NCBI GenBank assembly: GCA_947177795.1
Contig: CAMWVR010000014.1
Location: forward strand, 1 to 34,308
Direction: 5' to 3'
Source: an uncultured Clostridia bacterium
GTDB taxonomy: Bacteria > Bacillota > Clostridia > Christensenellales > UBA3700
Length of the DNA stretch: 34,308 nucleotides
The notes beneath the pieces were generated by a model. It searched no databases, had not been told where the DNA came from, and saw only the letters and a program-made list of their open reading frames with translations. This document shows positions 8,941-16,778 of the stretch, in pieces. Each line of letters opens with the position of its first letter. The stretch's first letter is position 1. The position numbers and the translations under genes were made by a program.

Positions 8941-10080
8941 ATGGCAAAATTATCAAGAAAACAAAAAATTTTGACGGCAGTATTAGTACCCGTAGGCGTG
9001 ATACTGATAGTGCTGGGCAGTTTGCTCATTTCGCTTTCCGTATTTACGTACAAAAAAGGCGAAGTGGAGAAAGCTACGTCAATTCAACTTCCCGAGAGCG
9101 GAGTCTTGAGGGTATTGCAGCTCACAGACTTGCATTTGACGTCCATTCCTTTGACCAAGCAAGATAAGCAGACGATAAAGTGGGTCAAGCAAGCCGTAAA
9201 ATATTCAAGGGCGGATATAGTCGCAGTGACGGGCGACGCTATCGGCAGCCTCTGGCCCTTTAGATTGAGAGATCAGGCGATCGTCGAACTTGCCGAAATA
9301 TTTGAAGAGGCGGAAGTATATTGGATGTATACTTTCGGCAATCACGACGGCGAATGGTCGCAGGCTACGGGTAAAGAAGTAAAAGAGAGCAACAAAGATC
9401 AAGGCAAAGAAGAGATATATCAACTTCTCAAAGGATATAAGTATTCGCTTATGCAAAAAGGCGATACAGACGGCGTGGGCAATTACGTCATTGACGTAGT
9501 CGACGGCGACGGCAACGTGGTGTACGGACTTGTCAATATGGATTCGCAAAGCAGGAATTTCGACGAAAACGGCGAAAAATTGTCGTCATATATGGGGTTG
9601 ACAGATAATCAAGTGAATTGGTACGAGAGAGAAATCAACGCTTTGCAATCGAGAGCAGGCGCTCCCGTCAAATCCTCTCTCTTTATGCACGTGCCGCTTT
9701 ATGAATATACCGACGCTTGGCTTAACGGTTCTCACGTGGGCAATTTCCCAGTGGTAAATATTGAGGGTAAATGCTATGCGCCCGATAAGAACGTAGGTTT
9801 TTATCAGAAATTAAAGCAGTTGGGCAGCACCGATTTTGTCACTGTGGGACACGATCACGACTTCAATTGGTTGATAAAGTACGACGAGGACTTGGCAAAC
9901 GGTTTTGAGGGAGTGTATTTCTCTTACGGCAGGGTCTCGGGCGTCAACGCATGGCAACGCCGTACGCCCGTGGGCGCGACTGTGATCGATATCTACGTCG
10001 GCGCAGATAATATCGACGCAAGATATAAGGTAAGCGTAATAGAGCCTACTTTCGGATATGACGAATTTGCATGGTGGTAA
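8941..10080 (+). CDS. Membrane-anchored metallophosphoesterase (calcineurin-like)
   Basis: The 379-residue protein begins with a short positive stretch and one membrane helix (about residues 11-33), so the catalytic domain is probably exposed outside the membrane. All metal-binding motifs of the calcineurin-like phosphoesterase family are visible: TDLH (D63, H65), VTGDAIG, GNHDGEW, a single histidine in LFMHVPLYEY and GHDHDF. The fold and motifs show a dinuclear-metal phosphoesterase; the substrate is unknown and could be a nucleotide, phospholipid or surface phosphodiester. The stop codon is separated by one base from the ATG of the GH16 lipoprotein, implying one transcript and coupled translation. 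A second, unrelated-looking phosphoesterase is encoded at 18605. Confidence 0.85.
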   Translation: MAKLSRKQKILTAVLVPVGVILIVLGSLLISLSVFTYKKGEVEKATSIQLPESGVLRVLQLTDLHLTSIPLTKQDKQTIKWVKQAVKYSRADIVAVTGDAIGSLWPFRLRDQAIVELAEIFEEAEVYWMYTFGNHDGEWSQATGKEVKESNKDQGKEEIYQLLKGYKYSLMQKGDTDGVGNYVIDVVDGDGNVVYGLVNMDSQSRNFDENGEKLSSYMGLTDNQVNWYEREINALQSRAGAPVKSSLFMHVPLYEYTDAWLNGSHVGNFPVVNIEGKCYAPDKNVGFYQKLKQLGSTDFVTVGHDHDFNWLIKYDEDLANGFEGVYFSYGRVSGVNAWQRRTPVGATVIDIYVGADNIDARYKVSVIEPTFGYDEFAWW

Positions 10081-10081
10081 T

Positions 10082-11017
10082 ATGAAAAAGATATTTGCAA
10101 TATTTATTATCAGCGTTTTGTTGACGTCTTCATTGGCTTTTGCAGGTTGCAACAGCGGAAAGAAAGTCGATATAGATTTGTCGAGATTTACGCTGACATT
10201 TGAGGATAATTTCGACGGCGACAGTCTCGACAGGACGAAGTGGAATTACGGTTTTTCCGTGGAAGAAGGCAAGGTGTCTGCGCCTCGCAAAGGCGGATTT
10301 TGGGCGCAGGACGGAGTGCTTGTCGAGGACGGTAATCTTATACTTCGCACCGATTGGAGAGAAGACGGCGAAAACGGAGCAGGTTGGTACAGCGGCACTG
10401 TCATGACCTGCGGCGAGGGCGACGGAGACAGTCTCTTCGAGCAGCAGTACGGTTATTTTGAGACGAGATGCAAGACTCCGTTTTTCTACGGCGGTTGGTG
10501 CGCATTTTGGCTTATGCCTTACGACGGATTTTCCGCAGAGCATAAAGACCAACTTTCTCCCGATCATATCAATACCGGCGTCGACGGAGCGGAGATAGAC
10601 ATATTCGAGACGCCGTTTTCATATCAAGGGACGTTCAGCAAAGTCATCAATCACGCAGTGCATTACGACGGATACAGAGAGTATCTCAAATCCGTACCAA
10701 AAACCAACGTGAAGGTATCTAAGCTCTATGACGAATATCACGTATACGGATTTGAATGGGCGGAGGACTATTATAAGTTCTACGTCGACGGCAGATTGAC
10801 TTGGGAAGTGTCAAGCGACGGCTATACCAAAGACGGCAAGAAAGTAGATCACAATATAGTGTCGCAAGTAAAAGAATATATGCTCCTATCATTTGAAGTG
10901 GTCACGCCCGACAGCCCCGACAGTACTAAGGGGTGGTGCGGCGATCCGTCAAAAAACGATAAAAGCAAAAATTACGATTTTGCGATAGATTACGTAAGAG
11001 TATATCAATTTAAATAA
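10082..11017 (+). CDS. GH16 family beta-glucanase lipoprotein
   Basis: This 311-residue secreted enzyme has a lipoprotein signal peptide ending in LAFAGC, so it should be tethered to the outer face of the membrane. The catalytic motif GAEIDIFE places the nucleophile at E171, the helper aspartate at D173 and the acid/base at E176, as in laminarinases and lichenases. TLTFEDNFDGDSLDRTKWNY at the mature N-terminus and FAIDYVRVYQF at the C-terminus are standard GH16 ends. An ATG 24 bases further upstream is possible, but the start at 10082 gives a clean signal peptide and is preceded by GGTGG. Likely substrates are beta-1,3 or mixed-linked glucans; galactans cannot be excluded. It shares a transcript with the preceding phosphoesterase. 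Confidence 0.9.
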   Translation: MKKIFAIFIISVLLTSSLAFAGCNSGKKVDIDLSRFTLTFEDNFDGDSLDRTKWNYGFSVEEGKVSAPRKGGFWAQDGVLVEDGNLILRTDWREDGENGAGWYSGTVMTCGEGDGDSLFEQQYGYFETRCKTPFFYGGWCAFWLMPYDGFSAEHKDQLSPDHINTGVDGAEIDIFETPFSYQGTFSKVINHAVHYDGYREYLKSVPKTNVKVSKLYDEYHVYGFEWAEDYYKFYVDGRLTWEVSSDGYTKDGKKVDHNIVSQVKEYMLLSFEVVTPDSPDSTKGWCGDPSKNDKSKNYDFAIDYVRVYQFK

Positions 11018-11032
11018 TTTCGTTGCGATAAA

Positions 11033-11067
11033 AAGCGGATATGTATTTTGCATATCCGCTTCTATAT
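11033..11067. terminator. Bidirectional terminator between convergent operons
   Basis: A perfect 11-bp stem, AAGCGGATATG (11033-11043) with CATATCCGCTT (11051-11061), closes a 7-base loop. On the minus strand it is followed by TTTTTATC, a good terminator for the ABC/yerC operon; on the plus strand it ends with CTATATT, 15 bases past the GH16 stop. Confidence 0.8.
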
Positions 11068-11135
11068 TATTAATTTGTGATGCGCGCCCTTGTTTAATAT
11101 AAATAATATGTTATAGAATAAAGCGCTTTTTGTGA

Positions 11136-11405
11136 TTAAATAAATCTCTTATATCCCTCTCCGTATTGTAATGCTCTCGATACTCTTGACAGCGTTGCGG
11201 AGGAGATATTGGTCTGCTCAATTACTTGCGTGTAGGTCATACCTTGCTTAAGGAGCAGGGCAGACTCGATACGTTGAGCCATTTGCTCTATTTCCTTATT
11301 GGTGCAAAGGTCTTGAAAAAATATTTTGCACTCGTCGGGAGTGGATAGTTTTGAGATTACTAAATACAGTTTTTGTATCATTTCATTCATATGGTCTGCG
11401 TTCAT
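11136..11405 (-). CDS. yerC: TrpR-like transcriptional regulator, YerC/YecD family
   Basis: The 89-residue protein matches the YerC/YecD family of Trp-repressor-related proteins: an all-helical fold with TPDECKIFFQDLCTNKEIEQ in the first helices and a helix-turn-helix near residues 55-75 (MTYTQVIEQTNISSATLSRV) followed by GYKRFI at the end. It is expected to bind DNA as a dimer. Its ATG lies one base after the stop of the amino-acid ABC transporter ATPase, with GAGG inside the ATPase coding sequence as ribosome binding site, so it is the last gene of the transporter operon. That suggests control of amino-acid uptake, perhaps through the dyad in the operon's own promoter (13950-13967). Ligand and target are unknown. 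Confidence 0.88.
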   Translation of the reverse strand: MNADHMNEMIQKLYLVISKLSTPDECKIFFQDLCTNKEIEQMAQRIESALLLKQGMTYTQVIEQTNISSATLSRVSRALQYGEGYKRFI

Positions 11406-11406
11406 A

Positions 11407-12399
11407 TCAATCCTCGTCTATGCTTTTTTCACTTTCTTGCAAGAATGCCTTCGTCTTTGGACTTTGCGGATTTGTGAATACTTCTTCGGGACTTCCTTGT
11501 TCTTCTATCACTCCGTCTGCCATAAACACGACTTTGTCGGCGACTTTTCTTGCAAATTCCATTTCGTGAGTGACGACTATCATAGTGTGTCCGTCGTTTT
11601 TGAGATCCTTAATTACTTTTAGTACCTCTCTCGTGAGTTCGGGGTCAAGCGCGCTGGTGGGTTCGTCAAAGCAGAGTATCTTTGGTTGTAATATCAAAGC
11701 TCTTGCAATTGCTACGCGTTGTTGCTGTCCGCCCGAGAGTTCGCAAGGGTAGGCTTTGAGTTTGTCGCCCAATCCCACTCTTTGAAGCAACGCTACGGCT
11801 CTTTCGTCGATTTCTTTGAAAGCCTGTTTTCTTGCAATTTTCACAGACTTGGAAAAATATTTGTAAAAGGGCTTAAGCGTCTTGTCATATTTAAGCCTTG
11901 CCGCCAAAGTGAGGTTCTTTTGTACGCTGTAATGGGGAAACAGGTTGAAAGATTGGAATACCATTCCGAATTTCAGCCTTTGCTCGGCAATCTGCTTTTT
12001 CTTTTCTTTGCTTATCTTGACAGGCTTGGACTTTTTTTGTTTTTGCGGTGATTTTATCATGTCAACGCCGCTTTCTTTTGAATTTGTCAGTTGAGCGTCG
12101 CCGTCTTCTTTTGCAATATCGGCAGTCGGGACTTGCTTTTGGCTGTCGTCAGCGTTTTGCAAAGCCTCGTTTACTTTGTCGAGATTGTCTACCGAAAATA
12201 TATTTTCTCCGCCGAGGTATATATCCGCCTTGTCGGGTATCTCCAAAAAATTGATACAGCGTAGCAGCGTTGTCTTGCCGCTGCCAGAAGAGCCGATTAT
12301 AGCAAGCACCTGACCTTCGTCAAGATATAAGTCTATGCCTTTGAGCACTCTATTGGCGCCAAAGTTTTTGTATACGTCTTTTACTTGAAAAAATGCCAT
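11407..12399 (-). CDS. Amino-acid ABC transporter ATP-binding protein with large charged insertion
   Basis: This 330-residue ATPase of the polar amino-acid uptake (GlnQ/HisP) family powers import by the adjacent permease. Walker A is GSSGSGKTT (37-45), the Q-loop is GMVFQSFNLFP (145-155), the signature LSGGQQQR (221-228), Walker B ILCFDEP (241-247) and the switch histidine is in VVTHEMEFA. Family members are usually about 240-260 residues. The excess is mainly a low-complexity stretch at about 72-138, rich in Lys, Asp, Gln and Ser, placed before the Q-loop, and a smaller basic segment at about 170-198. All catalytic motifs are intact and the frame is continuous, so it should work. It starts 8 bases after the permease gene with GAGGTG as ribosome binding site. 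Confidence 0.93.
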   Translation of the reverse strand: MAFFQVKDVYKNFGANRVLKGIDLYLDEGQVLAIIGSSGSGKTTLLRCINFLEIPDKADIYLGGENIFSVDNLDKVNEALQNADDSQKQVPTADIAKEDGDAQLTNSKESGVDMIKSPQKQKKSKPVKISKEKKKQIAEQRLKFGMVFQSFNLFPHYSVQKNLTLAARLKYDKTLKPFYKYFSKSVKIARKQAFKEIDERAVALLQRVGLGDKLKAYPCELSGGQQQRVAIARALILQPKILCFDEPTSALDPELTREVLKVIKDLKNDGHTMIVVTHEMEFARKVADKVVFMADGVIEEQGSPEEVFTNPQSPKTKAFLQESEKSIDED

Positions 12400-12407
12400 A
12401 TTTCACC

Positions 12408-13055
12408 TCACGCCCTGTAATAATTCATTTTCTTTTCAAGCCACTTGAAGAAGAGCGTTAGCAAGCCTACCATTGCAAGATAGAATACGCCTGTGTAGAA
12501 TAGCGGCCATATTATTGCTTTTGTGGACACAATGCTTTTTGCCGCAAATATTATCTCCGCAATACCTATGAAATTGGCAAGGGAAGTGTCTTTTACGAGA
12601 GTTATAACTTCATTGCTCATTGCAGGCGTGATCTTCTTTGCTACTTGAGGAAGTATTATAAGTCTGTTGACTTGCATACGCGAAATGCCAAGTACTTTTC
12701 CCGCCTCGTACTGTCCGATTGGCATAGCCAAAATGCCGCCTCTGTATATTTCGGCAAAGTATACTGCATAGTTGATAGAAAATGCTATAATAGTTGCCAA
12801 AAATCTGTCTTGCATTGGTATTCCCAATATCAGTCCCGGACCGTAGAATACTACTACGAGTTGCAACATAAGCGGAGTGCCTCTGATTATCCATATAAAC
12901 ACTTGCGTGACGTATTTGAGCGGTTTGAATTTTGACATTGCAAACGCGCAGACAACCATACCCAAAGGTATGGCTATCAATAGCGTTAAGAAAAATATTC
13001 CTACGGTATATTTAGATGCGTCGAGTAGTTTTACAGTTACGTCCCAAAAACTCAT
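12408..13055 (-). CDS. Amino-acid ABC transporter permease (HisM/GlnP type)
   Basis: The 215-residue membrane protein has about five hydrophobic segments and family motifs: IIRGTPLMLQL near residue 55, the YFAEIYRGGILAMPIGQYEAGKVLGIS loop that docks on the ATPase (GQYEAGKVLG is the EAA-type motif), and NEVITLVKDTSL. It forms the transmembrane pore, probably as a homodimer because only one permease gene is present. It starts two bases after the binding-protein stop codon, with GAGG at the end of the preceding gene as ribosome binding site. Substrate is a polar amino acid by family; side chain not determinable. Confidence 0.92.
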   Translation of the reverse strand: MSFWDVTVKLLDASKYTVGIFFLTLLIAIPLGMVVCAFAMSKFKPLKYVTQVFIWIIRGTPLMLQLVVVFYGPGLILGIPMQDRFLATIIAFSINYAVYFAEIYRGGILAMPIGQYEAGKVLGISRMQVNRLIILPQVAKKITPAMSNEVITLVKDTSLANFIGIAEIIFAAKSIVSTKAIIWPLFYTGVFYLAMVGLLTLFFKWLEKKMNYYRA

Positions 13056-13057
13056 TA

Positions 13058-13903
13058 TTAAGCCTCATAAGCAATCGGAGCGTAGAGTGTATATCCTACG
13101 ACAAATCTGCCTTTATTCACGATATATTCCCAACCCGACTTTTCTTCATCAGTCAAAGTGTCCCACTTGCTCTCGTAAGATACGTCGCAAAGTTCGCTTT
13201 CCAAACCGTACTTCTTAGCGAGTTTTGCAAGTTCGCCGTTTGCCTGCAACTTTGCAAGAGAAGTGTTGATTTTGTCAATGGTTCCGATATCACTCTTTCT
13301 TGCGGCAATGCCGTATTGCTCTACGGTAAATACAAGATCGGGTATTATCATAAGGTCGGAATAGTCGGTGCCTTCTTTGCAATAGAAATTGCCAAGTACG
13401 GAGTCGAGCAAAGCAATATCGCTCGTGCCTGCCTGTACTTCTATCAAAGCGTCTACTTGAGCGCCGAGACCGGTGGCATTGGCAAACTTATTTGCTTTTG
13501 CTACGTCCTGACCTGCGCTGCCTTCTTCGTAAGCAAATTTAGCGTTCTTAATATTGTCAAGATTTGTATACTTTTCGCTGTCAGATTTTCTGATGATAGC
13601 AATTTGCTTGTTGTTCATATAAGGCGTTCCAATGCAGAATTGCTCGGATCTTTCGTCAGTGATTGTCAAGCCGTTCCAAATAAGGTCAATGCTCTTGTTT
13701 TGAAGTTCCATCTCTTTTGCGCCCCAAGATATGAGACGGAATCTGACGTTGACTCCGAGGTCTTGCGCCACGAGTTTTGCAAGTTCTATGTCAAAGCCTT
13801 CAAGTTCCGAGCCGTCGGTGGTGGTATCGCAACCTGCGAATGCAAATACGCTTGTCAACGTGATCAAACAAAGCAACAGCGCAACGATAATTTTCTTTTT
13901 CAT
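13058..13903 (-). CDS. Amino-acid ABC transporter substrate-binding lipoprotein, apparently circularly permuted
   Basis: The 281-residue lipoprotein (signal peptide to FAFAGC, lipidated at C25) belongs to the family-3 periplasmic-type binding proteins that capture polar amino acids for the permease. LEGFDIELAKLVAQDLGV (35-51), DLIWNGLTITDER (73-85), the AYEEGSAG hinge region (124-131) and the closing helices TSLAKLQANGELAKLAKKYG are in family order. The first strand and ligand loop that should precede GFD are missing there. Instead they appear at the very C-terminus as WEYIVNKGRFVVGYTLYAPIAYEA at 258-281, joined by a linker of about 20 residues (238-257). The frame is open, and AAAGGAGA precedes the ATG. 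I read this as a functional circular permutation rather than a truncated gene. It is first in the operon. Confidence 0.9.
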   Translation of the reverse strand: MKKKIIVALLLCLITLTSVFAFAGCDTTTDGSELEGFDIELAKLVAQDLGVNVRFRLISWGAKEMELQNKSIDLIWNGLTITDERSEQFCIGTPYMNNKQIAIIRKSDSEKYTNLDNIKNAKFAYEEGSAGQDVAKANKFANATGLGAQVDALIEVQAGTSDIALLDSVLGNFYCKEGTDYSDLMIIPDLVFTVEQYGIAARKSDIGTIDKINTSLAKLQANGELAKLAKKYGLESELCDVSYESKWDTLTDEEKSGWEYIVNKGRFVVGYTLYAPIAYEA

Positions 13904-13944
13904 TATAATGTCTCCTTTTGTTCCTGTTTAAGGGTAGTGAAGTC

Positions 13945-13973
13945 ATTATACTTTATCTCGCTAAAGTTGTAAA
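13945..13973 (-). promoter_or_regulatory. Promoter of the amino-acid transporter operon with spacer dyad
   Basis: On the minus strand TTTACA (13973-13968) and TATAAT (13950-13945) are 17 bases apart, 42 bases before the binding-protein ATG. The spacer is almost filled by a perfect dyad, ACTTTA-6-TAAAGT (13950-13967), which could be an operator. The remainder of the 313-base gap 13904-14216 holds the divergent promoter at 14096 and no gene. Confidence 0.7.
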
Positions 13974-14095
13974 GTGATTTGAGGCATATTTTCAATAAAA
14001 TTTTAGCATCACCTGCAATTTTTATTTTGCTAATTGTATTGCATAACGTATTTTTTAATTGGTTGTTGAAATTATACTAAAATTGGCTGAAATCA

Positions 14096-14124
14096 TTGAC
14101 AACAAGATTATCTTAGATTATAAT
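14096..14124 (+). promoter_or_regulatory. Consensus promoter of the beta-propeller lipoprotein gene
   Basis: TTGACA at 14096-14101 and TATAAT at 14119-14124 are exactly 17 bases apart. The predicted leader of about 85 bases contains the 12-base palindrome AAAGTATACTTT at 14183-14194 just before the ribosome binding site CAGGAGA. Confidence 0.8.
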
Positions 14125-14216
14125 ATATCCAACCTTAAATAAAGATTACGTTTTTACTTTGATATTGAGAAGTGAGTAAGTAAAAGTATACTTTAAAAAA
14201 TATACAGGAGAAAAGT

Positions 14217-16625
14217 ATGAAAAATTTTAAAATGCTTGTTGTGTTTTTGGCAATCTTGCTTTGCATAAGCGTATTCTGCGCTTGCGTAACTCCAGGCGGT
14301 AATGATGATAAACCGTCAAGCGGAGAAATAACGCCTAGCGGCGAAGTTGGATCAGGCAATGAAACTCCGCTTAAAGAAATAACGGGCGTGACTTTTAACG
14401 ATTTGACAGTAACTTATGATGGGACTATACACGTTATTGAAGTCCAAGGCGAAGTTCCTCAGGGAGTAAAAGTTCAGTATCAAAGCGCTCAACAGACTAA
14501 TGCCGGAGAGTATGACGCTAAAGCAACTTTAACTGGCGAAGGTTATAAAACTCTCGTGCTGAATGCAAAACTTATCATAAATAAAGCAGATTTTCAGGGA
14601 ATTACCTTTCCGAATGTCAAAGAAGAATACAACGGTATGCAACATTACGTTGAGGTAGTAGGTCAATTACCGGAAAATACCGTGGTCACGTATTCTTGTA
14701 AAGAAGATTCTAATATGAAAAACAGCGCAGTAGATACGGGTAAATATACTGTGGTAGCAAAGTTGACGAATAACAATTATAATGATTTGATATTAGAGAC
14801 AACTTTGGAAATAACAGCGTCGGAAAAAGAAAGACATATCGTGTATGCAGGAGGAAAACTATATTTTGCCAATGCGTTGGACAGCGACAAACTTTATTAT
14901 TATACGTCGCAGGACGGAGTACAAAAAATAAGTTCTGACGTGCCTTATGATTTTGTTGTAACTTCTAATAACGATATTTATTATAGGAGTTATACTTTGT
15001 TTGCTTCAAGTATAAAGAAAATTGTCGACGGAGACAGTCAAATAGTCGAGTTCAAGAATGGCGAATATCTTTGTACGGACGGAGTTAATCTCTATTTTGC
15101 AGTAAATGGATTGACCGCTAATTCCAGCGGAATTTATAAAATATCAATAAATAATTCAACGCAGACAGAATCCGACCCTGTGTTGCTCTCGCAAGGAAAG
15201 GCGAAATGTTTGCAAGTTTTGAATAACTATATTTATTTCGCTGACGGTAATAATGGGTACAAACTTTCTAAAATGAGCATAAATGGCGGCGAGAGAACTA
15301 TGGTCGTTGACGAAAAGATTTCTGCGTTGACTGCCGATAATGGATATCTTTTCTTTACGGTAGACAATTTGATGGGAGATTATATAGCCAATTATAATAT
15401 TTCAACTTCAACAATGCGCAAGTTGACGATAGATTCGGGTAGCAATCTTACAATTATAAATAATGAATTGTATTATCTTAACGTAGACAAACTTACTTCG
15501 CTTATAAGAGGCAAGGGAATTTATAAGGTCAACGCATATCCAACTTCCAACAAGAATGTAAGCGGAACTAAAGTTATTGCAGCCGACGGAGAAAATTATA
15601 CTTCATTGACAAAGATAAATGACAATACTATTGCTTATTATAAAGTAAGCACGCAAATGCTTTGTACGTATGATTTAGTCAGAGAGCAAGCGGAAGAAAT
15701 TCTTGATGGATTTACTGCGCCGGAAAGCACCCCGATTACTACCGGTAGTAAAATTGCTACGTACGGCAACTATATTTATTTTATGGATATATACAACGGT
15801 AAGTCTCTATATTCATATAATACCGTTACCGGAGGATTTTCAAGAATTACATCGGGTAAGGTAATAGATTTTTCAATACTCGGAGACACGCTTTATTTTA
15901 ATACTGAAAGTAAAGTAATGAAAAACTATTTATATAAACTCGATATGAAAGGCGGTGTTCCGGAATTGGTATCAGAGAATGATTGCGTTGATATCGTTAG
16001 CGATGGCAACAAGATATTTTACGTAGAAAAGAATAGCGCTAACGTTCGTACGGCAATTCACGAGATAGACGCGCAAGGCAACGATACTTTAATTTACGAT
16101 AAGGGCGCTCAATTTCTAAATTATTATCAAGGATATATTTATTTTGTCGACGGTAGGGATTTATTGAAGATGCCTGTAAATGGATATACCGTAAATACTC
16201 CTATTACTGTCAAGAAAGGCAACGTAGATACGTTCGTGATTTCAAACGGCGTCGTATATTTTAGAGAACAATACGGTGTGGGATATCTTAATAAAAGACT
16301 TTCAAGGATAAACGTCGACGGCACAGGTTACGCTGTGATTGTATCTAAAGCCACAGATCCATTGGAAATAGTAGTAGACGGAGATACGATATATTATTAC
16401 AATGACGTAACTTCCAACGACTCAAGCGGAATATATTCAATCAGCGTAAATGCAAGAGAAAATCAAACTCCAAATCTAATACTTGCTCGGTCGTCTACGT
16501 ACTTCGCAAGCGAGTTGACTTTGCTCAAGGGAAAATTGTATTTTATCAACTACTACAATTACCTTGGTGATTCACATCTTTACAGCATAGATTTAGCCAA
16601 CAAAAATCTTGTCAAGATAGCGTAA
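14217..16625 (+). CDS. Large surface lipoprotein with two Ig-like (MBG-type) domains and a beta-propeller
   Basis: The 802-residue protein has a signal peptide ending in SVFCAC and a Gly/Ser/Pro/Glu-rich linker, so it should be displayed outside the membrane. Two Ig-like repeats follow: GVTFNDLTVTYDGTIHVIEV (about 60-125) and GITFPNVKEEYNGMQHYVEV (about 127-205), each ending in a strand of the LIINKA/LEITAS type as in MBG/YDG adhesin domains. From about 210 to the end there are a dozen or so repeats of the form (D/N)G-x-(I/L)YF...LYxI(N/S), as in DUF5050 or KELCH/TolB-like propellers. No catalytic motif was recognised. A binding or sensing role at the surface is an inference. It is transcribed alone and ends at a terminator. 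Confidence 0.8.
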   Translation: MKNFKMLVVFLAILLCISVFCACVTPGGNDDKPSSGEITPSGEVGSGNETPLKEITGVTFNDLTVTYDGTIHVIEVQGEVPQGVKVQYQSAQQTNAGEYDAKATLTGEGYKTLVLNAKLIINKADFQGITFPNVKEEYNGMQHYVEVVGQLPENTVVTYSCKEDSNMKNSAVDTGKYTVVAKLTNNNYNDLILETTLEITASEKERHIVYAGGKLYFANALDSDKLYYYTSQDGVQKISSDVPYDFVVTSNNDIYYRSYTLFASSIKKIVDGDSQIVEFKNGEYLCTDGVNLYFAVNGLTANSSGIYKISINNSTQTESDPVLLSQGKAKCLQVLNNYIYFADGNNGYKLSKMSINGGERTMVVDEKISALTADNGYLFFTVDNLMGDYIANYNISTSTMRKLTIDSGSNLTIINNELYYLNVDKLTSLIRGKGIYKVNAYPTSNKNVSGTKVIAADGENYTSLTKINDNTIAYYKVSTQMLCTYDLVREQAEEILDGFTAPESTPITTGSKIATYGNYIYFMDIYNGKSLYSYNTVTGGFSRITSGKVIDFSILGDTLYFNTESKVMKNYLYKLDMKGGVPELVSENDCVDIVSDGNKIFYVEKNSANVRTAIHEIDAQGNDTLIYDKGAQFLNYYQGYIYFVDGRDLLKMPVNGYTVNTPITVKKGNVDTFVISNGVVYFREQYGVGYLNKRLSRINVDGTGYAVIVSKATDPLEIVVDGDTIYYYNDVTSNDSSGIYSISVNARENQTPNLILARSSTYFASELTLLKGKLYFINYYNYLGDSHLYSIDLANKNLVKIA

Positions 16626-16646
16626 AAATTAAAACGGATAAGTTTA

Positions 16647-16685
16647 GCGGCGTAGCAAATATTGTTGCGCCGTTATATTTATTTT
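16647..16685 (+). terminator. Terminator of the beta-propeller lipoprotein gene
   Basis: CGGCG (16648-16652) and CAA (16656-16658), separated by a TAG bulge, pair with TTGCGCCG (16665-16672) around a short AT-rich loop, followed by TTATATTTATTTT. It lies about 20 bases after the stop codon. Confidence 0.6.
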
Positions 16686-16716
16686 GCTAGGCAAGTAATT
16701 TGCAAAATGGACGTTC

Positions 16717-16745
16717 TTGCGTTTTTTTAGTACTTGTGTTAAAAT
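16717..16745 (+). promoter_or_regulatory. Candidate promoter of the YdeI-like gene
   Basis: TTGCGT at 16717-16722 and TAAAAT at 16740-16745 are 17 bases apart and lie 33 bases before the ATG at 16779. Both boxes deviate from consensus. Confidence 0.4.
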
Positions 16746-16778
16746 AATCAAAAATAAATAATTGAATAATGGGTTGTT

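Noticed and set aside
13058..13903. Idea that the binding protein is a truncated pseudogene
   Set aside because: The missing first strand is present at the C-terminus, the frame is intact, and ribosome binding site, lipobox and operon spacing are all good.
13016..13972. Long open frame on the plus strand opposite the binding-protein gene
   Set aside because: It is antisense to a clearly recognisable lipoprotein with a good ribosome binding site, gives a Cys/Phe/Val-rich sequence without family features, and runs through the promoter region.
13904..14216. Search for a riboswitch or T-box leader before the amino-acid transporter
   Set aside because: The mapped promoter leaves a leader of only about 35 bases, too short for such structures.
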